Assembly: GCA_916048095.2 (NCBI GenBank)
Contig: OU696575.1
Span: 10,364,468-10,428,467, forward strand
Length of the DNA stretch: 64,000 nucleotides
Source: Sacculina carcini
Taxonomy: Eukaryota; Arthropoda; Thecostraca; Sacculinidae
Direction of reading: 5' to 3'
This document shows, piece by piece, positions 55,150 to 64,000 of this stretch. A model generated the notes under the pieces. The model had not been told where the DNA came from, made no database searches, and saw nothing but the letters and a program-made list of their open reading frames with translations. A program made the position numbers and the translations under genes. Every line of letters starts with the position of its first letter. The stretch's first letter is position 1.

Positions 55150-55858
55150 CAGTCAAATATCACTACTATGTCACCCTTCGGTAACGAACAAGTGGTATAT
55201 TAGCGAGAATAGCATAGTAGCGAGGGCTTGTAAAAACGACCCTATTTTCCCAACGAAAACGCCTTTATTATAAAACGGCTTTGTTTTAAAAATTTGTCCA
55301 TCAGTTTCAGACCGAAGCTCTCCAAAATCGTCGGCTGGTGCATCATTTTTCTGCGGATTCCCAGCATCTCGTTGTGTAAACGATCCCACACTTGCATCAC
55401 ACCGTGGTTTCCGCTACTCTGCTGTCTGAACTTCCTGACGTTGGTCCATGCGCACTGGGCTCATTCGAGCTGACTTATTTCCTACTCGATATTTATATCT
55501 TCGACTTTTGCTTTCCAGCAGCTCCTAGTAGTTGAGCACTTCATCTACATCCTCTTCCAGCATAAAAGATCCACCAGTCGCAAGGTGATCGTCGGCTTCA
55601 GTAAGGTCAGAAAGCTCGACTTCCTCGTTCCCGTGAATATTTTCTTCATAAATCAGATCTTTCCAGATCTCGAGCAGTTCAGAATATTCCGGTTCAAGCT
55701 GGATCTCTCCTTCGACAAGCTTTGCCTTCGCAAGACAGTTCCTTATCGTCGACAAAAGTGGCATAGTAGTGAGATTAGGGGTGACATAGTAAATTGAGTT
55801 CATATATAGAAACTCGTCGGGACCGAGTAAAAGTGGCATATTATCTAGATTTGCACAG
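55150..55858 (-). mobile_element. Tigger/pogo deletion derivative with transposase C-terminus
   Basis: Left end CAGTCAAATATCACTACTAT, right end reverse-complemented CTGTGCAAATCTAGATAATA, with TA outside each end (55148-55149 and 55859-55860). The minus-strand frame 55839-55525 ends in an acidic tail (EEVELSDLTEADDHLAT, FMLEEDVDEVLNY) like the C-terminus of Tigger transposases, followed by a ~370-bp 3' region. A second TIR-like GGCATAGTAGTGAGATTAGG lies inside at about 55761, so the 5' part was lost by internal deletion or one copy landed in another. Confidence 0.65.
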
Positions 55859-55861
55859 TAG

Positions 55862-56540
55862 CAGTGGCTTTGTATTCATATTTGATTGGATTTTAATTTT
55901 CATTTCGGTTCCGCCTCAATGAATCCTTTAAGAGCGATAGCATGCCATATGTTGTTATGTAGTATTGTAACTGTCCCAAATGCACACACACACGCACACA
56001 CACAAACACACTGGGTCTTAAGGTTGTATTCTTATTAACATAACTTGCTGTGTATGCCGACAAATTTCCCTTCGATTTCAAATATGATTAATATATTTTT
56101 TATTATTAAGAATTTTCTGGTCACTAGAATCTTGACAACCACTGGTTAATACAACATAATTGAGGTGCCAAATATTTATGCGTACACAAACAAATTGTTG
56201 TTTTTTCAGTGTTTATAAATTATCGTATTTTATGTTTCCATCCAATATATGAATACAAATGTTTGCTTAACAATTTTCCAGTTTAGTTTCTATAGTGTTG
56301 CGTAATTATCCAATAAAAGTATATATATATATATATATCTACTGAATTTGTCAGAAAGTGTAGATAATTATTTTTGTTATTTAGTTATTACATATTTATT
56401 GTTATAATTACAGTGGTAATTACCATTTATCAGCTTTGTTTCTCTTTTGATCGTCAAACTTATTGTTGCGAAACTTGTGCGCAAGTGTGCAATTTAATTA
56501 TAATCAGTTAAATATATTAGAACCAGAGGAACCATTTAAG
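55862..56540. other. No recognised gene
   Basis: AT-rich. CA tract at about 55983-56010 and (TA)n at about 56317-56339. Confidence 0.5.
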
Positions 56541-56541
56541 C

Positions 56542-56799
56542 CAGCGGTTCATAACCTTTTTTCTCTGATTCCCCACTTTTTAAGGGGCCATCCCTTCATT
56601 TTCCGCAAAAGCGCTGATAAATTCAATAAAATCAGTTGTTACATCAAAGTAAATGTCAAGAGGTCATTAGCCAAAAAATAAGCGAATTTGAATGAATAAA
56701 AACACACATTTGTCCTGTACTGTTCGACCTTTAGCTTCACACTTGGCAACTCTTTCATTCCCCACCAGTGGGGAATTATCCACAGGTTCAGAACCACTG
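56542..56799. mobile_element. hAT-type MITE (CAG.GGTTC..AACCT)
   Basis: Left CAGCGGTTCATAACCTTTTT, right reverse-complemented CAGTGGTTCTGAACCTGTGG, both with a nearby ATTCCCCAC. The flanks ATTTAAGC and ATTTGGGC agree at 6 of 8. Shares its end sequence with 21154-21391. Confidence 0.75.
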
Positions 56800-58590
56800 A
56801 TTTGGGCAGATATTGTTATGTGAATTGTGTTTTGTGAGAAGAACAACAACCCTGGTTTTGGCGGTCGTTTGCGGCATTTGTGGTGTTTACTGGGAAAAGC
56901 TTTTCCCATTGGCCGACGAGATGCGTGTCGTATTTGGTCCCAGGAGCCATGTCTGTGTAGATTGCCGAATCAACTAGCTTCCTAATTCGATTGACCTCAG
57001 ACATTCAGCTATCCGACCCGCCTTCACTTGGCAACCATTGTCGGCTTGTCGACAGATCCATCTCAATTGGTTAGTGGCCGCGAATGGATACAACATCAGA
57101 GGCGGCACCAATAAATATCATTGTCAATAAATAATGGAGCTCTTCCTGCCCCCAAAATTACCCTTAATACCTCCAAATGTATTTTTGCGCTCACCTAACT
57201 CCCTAAATAACACATGCGCTTAGGGTTTTGTTAATTTCTCTATCATTCCATCATTTAGCCGCTAGTCAGTTTCTGAAGGAAGGTTTTCTTGTTAGATACC
57301 ACTTTCACCCCTGGTATAGGTCTTGGTCGAGTCTGATCTGGTAAGATGGATGTCTGTGTTAATTGAGTTTTCCTTGAGCAATCGCCAAAAGTCTGTCGCA
57401 TCCAATCTATGAGGATTTATGCGTTTATATGCGCGGAACAAGATCAAATTATGATAAGATATTGTCCCAGGCTTGTCATCCATGTGCATATCTTGCTTGC
57501 TCATGCCCATATTTGATATTGTCTTTGTCCTAATGGAAAAATCCAACACATACAAAAATATGCAATATAAGCGATTTCGCTAATTGACTGACAAACATAC
57601 AAACGCACCATATATACAACAAATATAAACTGCTGTTGTCTAGGAACAAAATATCATCTATTGAAGATACAAGAGATATTACAATTATCTAATTTTTCAC
57701 AAATCAATCTTTTTTCTGTCATATTCTACGTAAGGGTCAGATTTATTTGATGCTGTTGGTAAGTCATTCATATATGTGTTTGTATATGTGTTTTTGTGTG
57801 TATAAGTGTTTGACTGTGAAATGTTCAACCATACGCTAATAACAAGATATATACAGTATATGAAATGATGTTTTCAAGAGTTTTGCTAATTTCACTCGCG
57901 TATTTTGCAAGATTTGGACTTATTCAAGCCAATTGTGTTCATAGCTAGTCGTTCAATGTTTCTTATCTTGATCCAATAGCAATCGGTCAGTCTTCGTCTC
58001 CATAGCAACGGAATGAATATTCATCTTGCGTGAATCCTAAATATATCATGTCACTGGAATTCTAAGCCTACGATTTCAAATTGTACTTACATAAAATGAT
58101 ATTTTCGGAAAATTGGAATTTTTTCTTAGAAACTTGCATATATTCAACGGCATTAAAGTGATAAAAAATAATTATATTCAGCGCCAAAATTTTAACGATC
58201 CTTCTGAACATTTGTGAATCATCACAGGAATAAGCTGACAAACAATTTTTATAATAAATTCAAAATCACATTGCTTAATAAATATAATTTTTTTTCATTG
58301 AATAGCTTAAATAGTCCGACTTTATTAACATTAAGCTTATTTCAACATTTTGTGATGTTCAGTTTGTGATTGTAATAAATGTTGCTGAATTATTTTCAAT
58401 GTTCATTGAGTGCTTTGGTTTTGAAAATTCATGTGAACATGTCGTTTTTTCGCCCAGTATATTCCTTGAATACCAGTTTTCAAGTTTTAGTTTTCATGTC
58501 GCTCTCAACGATTGTACAAGAAGACATTTGCTGCAATGAGTAGAAAGAAAACTTTTTGTCTTTCCTTCTACTTAACAACATTGTCACGAA
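56800..58590. other. Gene-poor stretch
   Basis: No exon or element recognised. The minus-strand frames at 56816-57004 and 57292-57555 look like chance frames. Confidence 0.45.
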
Positions 58591-58599
58591 TTGACATCG

Positions 58600-58936
58600 A
58601 CTCACACACGCACACACACCCACACACAAAACAAACACACACACATGCACTTACACACACCCACACACATACATACACACACAAACCCAAACACACAAAC
58701 ACATACATACACACACCCACACACAAACACATACATACACACACACATACATACATACACATACATACATACATACACACACATACATACATACACACAC
58801 CCACACACAAACACATACATACACACACACACACACAAACACATACATACACACACACACACAAACACATACATACACACACACAAACACATACATACAC
58901 ACACACACACGCAAGCACACACACACACGCATTTCT
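58600..58936. repeat. (CA)n/(CATA)n array
   Basis: About 340 bp of CACACA alternating with ACATACAT blocks in recurring CACAAACACATACATA units. Confidence 0.95.
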
Positions 58937-59149
58937 ACGCTGCACATGACAACTTCACACGACAAACACAAATTTGTTTTGGATGCTATATATTCCCAAG
59001 ACACGCTTGTAACTCCCCTTAGGAATTGGCGCATACAGGAAATATCCATGCAGTGCAGAAATGCTAGAGGCATAGTCCTAAGGGCTGCACAATCATCAAG
59101 AACTTTGGAATATTATACAAACTTGTATTCACCAATGCGTTTTCATTTG

Positions 59150-59456
59150 TGGACTCCGTGGTGTAGTGGTAGCACATCCGCCTCACAAGCGGGAGGTTCG
59201 AAACCCGGCGGAGCAGAATTTCTTGGGCGTATCAATAATCCAACAACCCCTGTCCACTTAGCAGTAAATGGTACCAGATATCAGTCAAGTGTTGTGTCAT
59301 GCATTCTGGCGATGCATCGTCCCTCTCTAATACGTCCATCGTCCTTGTGGCGCCATAGCGTGGAGAGGGTCGGTTCTGCGGTGGCAGCGAGCTGCGCGGG
59401 ACACCTGTGTGTGTTCATAAGCTTCGGCTTCTTCCCGTGTAGCAGCTGTTACTTAG
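59150..59456 (+). mobile_element. tRNA-headed SINE, copy 2 (Val-like head)
   Basis: The head ACTCCGTGGTGTAGTGGTAG has an A box, an anticodon arm TCCGC-CTCACAA-GCGGG with CAC at the anticodon position (Val type), a B box GGTTCGAAACC and a 3' CGGAG pairing back to CTCCG. The T stem is broken and bases before it are missing, so this is not a working tRNA. The body (GGTACCAGATATCAGTC and following) is shared with 10270-10552. It ends in AT-rich DNA at about 59456. Confidence 0.85.
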
Positions 59457-59944
59457 GCCTTTAAACTTTTTAATTATTACATCAATTCACTGTTATATTT
59501 GTGTGTTCTTATTTTTATTGTACTTATTAATATTTGGGTAATTATTAATTATTGACTTTTAATTATTCGTGTATACCGTCCGTCATACAGTTATTCGACT
59601 AGTATACATCTGGTATGCAACATTTTTATGCATTTTGGTAGCAAAATCGCTAAATTTCTACGCAAATCTCTAGCTGGCAGCTCTCATCTCACGGCGGCTG
59701 CTTTGTATTCGCGAAAAATTGCCAAGCAGATGTGCCGGCTCATTATGCAAACAGTAGTGACTTGTTCAACCGTGCAACATGCAATAAATTACACCCAGCC
59801 TCCGGTGTAATTTAACAGACTCAATTTCAGGCCAGTGCAACTATACACCAGGAATTCAAACTAACTTGACTATCCGTCCAAGTTTACAGATACGCACGCA
59901 GTTAATTGCTAGTCGCATGAAAGTATTTTTGTATGCATATATCA

Positions 59945-59945
<1 letters not shown>

Positions 59946-59980
<35 letters not shown>

Positions 59981-60223
59981 TTGTGGGTCAGTGTGTGTGT
60001 GTGTGTGTGTCAGTGTGTGTGGGTCAGTGTGTGTGTATGTGTGTGTGGGTGTGTGTGTCAGTGTGTGTGGGTCAGTGTGTGTGGGTCAGTGTGTGTGTCA
60101 GGGTGTGTGTATGCAGCGCCTTAGAGACCCTCTAGGTGTAGGGCGCTATATAAATATCTTAATGTAATGTAATGTATGAGTGTGTGGGTGTGTGTGCCAG
60201 TGTATATCAGTGTGTGTGTGTGC

Positions 60224-60282
<59 letters not shown>

Positions 60283-60487
60283 AGTGTGTGTGTGTGTGTC
60301 AGTGTGTGTCAGTGTGTGTGTATGTCAGTGTGTGTGTGTGTGTGTGTGTGTGTGTCAGTGTGTGGGTCAGTGTGTGTGTATGTGTGTGTGGGTGTGTGTG
60401 TCAGTGTGTGTGTGTGTGTGCCAGTGTGTGTCAGTGTGTGTGTTTGTGTGTGTGTGTGTGTGCCAGTGTGTCAGTGTGTGTATGCGT
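59946..60487. repeat. (TG)n array with CAG interruptions
   Basis: TG runs broken by TCAG and CCAG at irregular spacing, in two blocks (59946-60110 and 60176-60487) split by a LINE/SINE tail. Confidence 0.95.
60112..60178 (+). mobile_element. L2-type LINE/SINE 3' tail with (TAATG)n
   Basis: GCGCCTTAGAGACCCTC, AGGGCGCTATATAAAT, then TAATGTAATGTAATG, matching the widely conserved AAGCGC.TTGAGAC...GCGCTATATAAAT tail hairpin of L2-clade LINEs and the SINEs they mobilise. Only the tail is present, flanked on both sides by TG repeats. Confidence 0.7.
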
Positions 60488-60489
60488 AG

Positions 60490-61395
60490 ACGGTTAATTC
60501 TTGACAACACAATGATAGCGTAGCAAAATGTCAGAATTACAGCAAAATACAACTGTTTGTACAAAATTCACTGACAGTGGGCTTCTATGCTTCGCGCTTG
60601 TTTGTATATCTGTCTGCCTTTTGCCTGTATGTGTGTGTATGTGTGCATGTGTGTATATGTGAAGAATAGAAGAAAGAAACGTGTATTGGCGCTCAGACTG
60701 TTAGTATGGAGCGCTGCTCCAATTCACAATACATCACAATAAACAATATACATCGCAAATATATACACAATATCAGTATATAATACAGTATTTGTTTGAA
60801 AATTCAAAAAATGTCCTTATCATCAGTGCATACGATCATATCAAAGATCATGCAAGCTCCACCGCAATTGGTTAATATGCAACGCACATTTTAAAGCATT
60901 CATCGACTAATTTTGCAAGGTGCTTCAAAACATCAATGTTTTTGCACTTCATCAGTTCGACAAATTTGTATTGCGCTTTCACTTGCCATTATTGTTGCGG
61001 TATATATTTTGTCCTCATTTGTACTATAGTCGGGTTCTGACACTGTATCATCATGTGGTACTCGTCTCTAATTCTGTTATCATTGCACAAGTCACAGTAT
61101 CGTTGATGTCGTGGTGTCCCACTGTAGCGGCCTCTAGTCACTGCCAGCCTTTGATTACTTGTCCTTATTTTGTCAAGTTTATCCGGTCTTGTTTATTGAG
61201 TTTTATTAGGTAATCTTCCATCTCGTAAGTCGTCTTATATAGTCTATAATTACAGCACAGCGTTTTACTTGCCATATTCGAATATCATTGGTTAATCCAT
61301 ATATCTTTGAGTTTTCTTTTAACCATATGCATTGTGCTAACGGGATTATATATATTCTGTAGTGTCCATAAGCTGCACAGCCCGCACTCATTACA
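60490..61395. other. No recognised gene
   Basis: AT-rich with a short TG tract at about 60630-60660. Confidence 0.5.
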
Positions 61396-61397
61396 AA

Positions 61398-61420
61398 TGT
61401 GTGTGTGTGTGTGTGTGTGG

Positions 61421-61482
<62 letters not shown>

Positions 61483-61549
61483 ATTTCATCCATATCTTCG
61501 CCTTGTGTGAGCTAACTTTTCGAAAAGTTGTTTTTCTGACCCTGTGTAG

Positions 61550-61614
<65 letters not shown>
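61398..61614. repeat. Two (TG)n microsatellites
   Basis: 61398-61479 and 61549-61614, separated by about 70 bp of unique sequence. Confidence 0.95.
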
Positions 61615-61616
<2 letters not shown>

Positions 61617-62770
61617 ATTCAGCTGTCTTCGTTGTTCATATGACGGCTTTGTGTGGCCGGAAAGGACAAAGGAAAGATAAATGAAAAAGCATGGTGAAAA
61701 AGTCAAACATTATACGTACATCAGGAAAGAGCCCTATCGTACGAGGCATTGATTTGTGCAATGTTGATTGAAACTTTGCAAACGCAGCGATAACAGGAAT
61801 TCAATTTGAGAAAGTATTTTGTTTCATAGGTGCCGCACAAGATTTTTTGTTTAAACTTTTACTTTTGAGCGTGCGCTTAACGTTAGAATTTTGAAAAAAA
61901 TCAACTGAAAATGTTCGCCCAACTACATTATTGACTAAGTTTCCTTATTGCTTTTTCTTTCATTACTTTTCGCTTGCAGATCGTTTTGTCTAAGCGGCCA
62001 AACAACTACACAGCATGAATTGTTTGGCTTAAATAATTTTCATTTGATTTTTATATTAAATCCGTATTATGACATTATCTAAATTTGACCAGTGGGTTCA
62101 GCTCCCAAGTTTGATTTACGAAATCGTAGTTCTTCAGTTTTTCTTGGATTTGGATTCATATATATATTGAAAAAGAAAATGGACTTCCGCATCTAAGTGT
62201 CTCTTTTGATACCTGGCGAGTTGTTGAATGATATTATATATGTGTCTAGATATTTATGGCACATTCCAGCACCAACAAACCACAACAGCTTATACTTCCT
62301 ATGGCGCACATAGATAGTTATAGACGCAAATTAATGAGTTAAACAGACAAAAAAGAATATTGCAAATTGAAGAGAGGCACAGACCAGAACACGCAGAGAT
62401 CAACATGCATGATAATCATACGTGTGCAATAGATACTGCTAAATTGTATTTAACAACCATTGTTTGTTCTTGTTCGAGTTTTGTGTTTGGTTCTGCAGTA
62501 TGCTGTATATTCACCATCTTCTCTATGGATTATTATGAAGCACAGGATGGATTTGTTTCACTATACACAATTAGCTTGACGTACAAAAATATCACATTCC
62601 CGCCCGTATGCTGTGACAAAATTCAAATTGACAACACTTTTTTCCACTCGTGTCGTAAACGTACACTTGCATTTCCTGTAGGAAATCGCTCCGGTTTTTT
62701 TTTGGTCATCAAACTCAATTGTTCTGCTTGTGAATATCTCGCTGTCTGCTGCCAAAAGCATTTGTCCGTC
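61615..62770. other. No confident gene
   Basis: A 139-codon frame before the CA array (about 62360-62773) is hydrophobic and Cys-rich but has no recognisable family and no splice support. It is treated as chance. Confidence 0.45.
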
Positions 62771-62946
62771 ATCACACACACACACACACATACACACACA
62801 TACACACACACACACACACATACACACACACACGCATACACACACATACACACACACACTCACACACATACACACACACACACACATACACACACACACA
62901 CACACATACACACACACACATACACACACATACACACACACACACG
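62771..62946. repeat. (CA)n array with TACA units
   Basis: About 175 bp of CA with regular ATACACACACA spacing. Confidence 0.95.
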
Positions 62947-63200
62947 CCGTGAGTAGCTGCGCTGTTTTATGAGCTCGCTACATTGAGATTCCAGCGAGAA
63001 AAGAGAGAGAGAGAGAAAGAGCGGTTTCAAAATGCAACCTGACCTCGTAGTTTTCACAACGTCGGCTGGCTTGTAAAACATAGACGAGTGGAGAACGAAA
63101 AGATGCGAGAAGAAAAACGTGTATATATATTTCCTGAAACAGCGAAATAGTTTTACCAAGACACTTTTTTTTAATTGAATCAATAGAAAATAATGTTATG

Positions 63201-63387
63201 CAGTGTACCCCGGATAAAAGAGTTGTCGAAAGCGTTGAAAAAATCTTATTTAACCGCAGTTGTCTTATATCGGGGAAAAATTACACGTAAAGTATGGAAG
63301 ACGGAACCCATGAAATACTCTCTTATAATCGGGGTTGTATTATTCACGGGATGAACTATATATTAATCTTAATTCCGGGATACACTG
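63201..63387. mobile_element. pogo-type MITE, 187 bp
   Basis: Left CAGTGTACCCCGGATAAAAG, right reverse-complemented CAGTGTATCCCGGAATTAAG. TA follows the right end. The interior repeats the CTCTTATAATCGGGG theme seen in 5977-6110. Confidence 0.75.
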
Positions 63388-63389
63388 TA

Positions 63390-64000
63390 TATGCATTGCA
63401 TATTTGAGTTTATTTTGAGTTTTTCCATTTACCATGTTCGCACGTCCGTCATGTGCTGGTTACAGATTTTATGAGACAACCCGATCTTAGCTGCCCGCAC
63501 AATATAACATACTGGGCCTGTTATTATTATTATTAATTACAGGCAAATCCAGTAGCATGGGAAGAGTGCAAGCACTATTACCACCCTAAGGTGGGCCTGT
63601 TTTTGGTGTTTGGGTGCTCTTGCTACGCCCCTGACAGTGGCTGTGACGAAAACACATATGCCAAATAGCAGCATGCAAAACAGCCGCCAAACAGATGCAT
63701 CTTGGCATGAATTTGTATTCAGCGCGCCCGGTGGACATGGTGAATGCAGTTGTTCAAACGAAACACCGCAGCACCAAATAATTCCATTCATTTTGCACCG
63801 CAAAAACGTGCAATTGTGCAGAACTATATATAGTACATTCGTTTATCTTTCTATTTTATTTTTTACTCAAATTTCATATCCTCGAATTATATTTGCATTT
63901 TATCTACCTTCCACTTTTGACGTTACCTACTTGATATATTCTTCAAATCCAATTGCATATATCCTTTACTTCACATTTACATTCATTTACATTTACATTT
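63390..64000. other. No recognised gene
   Basis: AT-rich to the window end. A short minus-strand frame at 63537-63803 shows no family signature. Confidence 0.45.

Noticed and set aside
58512-59073. Open frames of Thr-His and Val-Cys over 58.5-59.1 kb
   Set aside because: Both strands are open because of the (CA)n/(CATA)n array.
59150-59220. Functional tRNA-Val(CAC) gene
   Set aside because: T stem is mismatched, variable-region bases are missing and the SINE body follows directly.
62360-62773. 139-codon Cys-rich frame before a CA array
   Set aside because: No family motif, starts at a non-ATG codon and is within the length expected by chance in this much AT-rich DNA.
58600-62946. CRISPR-like regular repeats
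   Set aside because: Repeats are simple microsatellites without unique spacers, in a eukaryotic genome.

Overview
This is a piece of an animal nuclear genome, most likely a protostome invertebrate. Coding sequence is sparse and split by introns with ordinary GT..AG junctions. The rest is AT-rich DNA with long TG/CA microsatellites, tRNA-headed SINEs, CR1/L2-like LINE fragments, many short hAT- and pogo-type DNA elements, one MULE transposase gene and one Ty3-type LTR fossil. There are no operons, CRISPR arrays or rRNA genes. I could not fix the phylum from sequence alone.

Left third (1-25.9 kb): the 3' half of the host gene SRRT/ARS2 on the + strand. Six internal exons (2481-2688, 3416-3553, 6177-6288, 7678-7850, 19912-20081, 20744-20923) join in phase and encode the region from just before the conserved ITDYLIEE block through the zinc finger to the Gly/Tyr/Pro-rich tail. 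They are followed by two alternative last coding exons of identical length and phase (24346-24409 and 25203-25266). Each carries its own version of the C-terminal DLDAP peptide and its own stop, and each is bracketed by a (TG)n tract upstream and a (CA)n tract downstream. The N-terminal exons lie beyond the left edge. The 12-kb intron 7851-19911 holds a hAT element, a SINE, a MULE transposase gene in antisense with a minisatellite running into its 3' end, a LINE scrap and a satellite array.

Middle (26-41 kb): a CpG-rich segment with several E2F-like sites precedes the first coding exon of a rhodopsin-family GPCR (29084-29408, +). No later exon of it was found in the window. Then come LINE reverse transcriptase remnants, a hAT-type element with a nearly perfect 430-bp-arm palindrome (30483-31905), a tRNA-headed repeat, further LINE fragments and a Tigger/pogo remnant.

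Right part (41-64 kb): a broken Ty3/gypsy fossil in antisense (40928-45740) with 207-bp LTRs, then gene-poor DNA dominated by TG/CA arrays, small TIR elements, a second SINE copy and an L2-type 3' tail inside a TG array.

The most interesting observation is the twin SRRT terminal-exon cassette, in which complementary repeat tracts could fold in the pre-mRNA to choose between two forms of the peptide that in other animals docks ARS2 onto the nuclear cap-binding complex.
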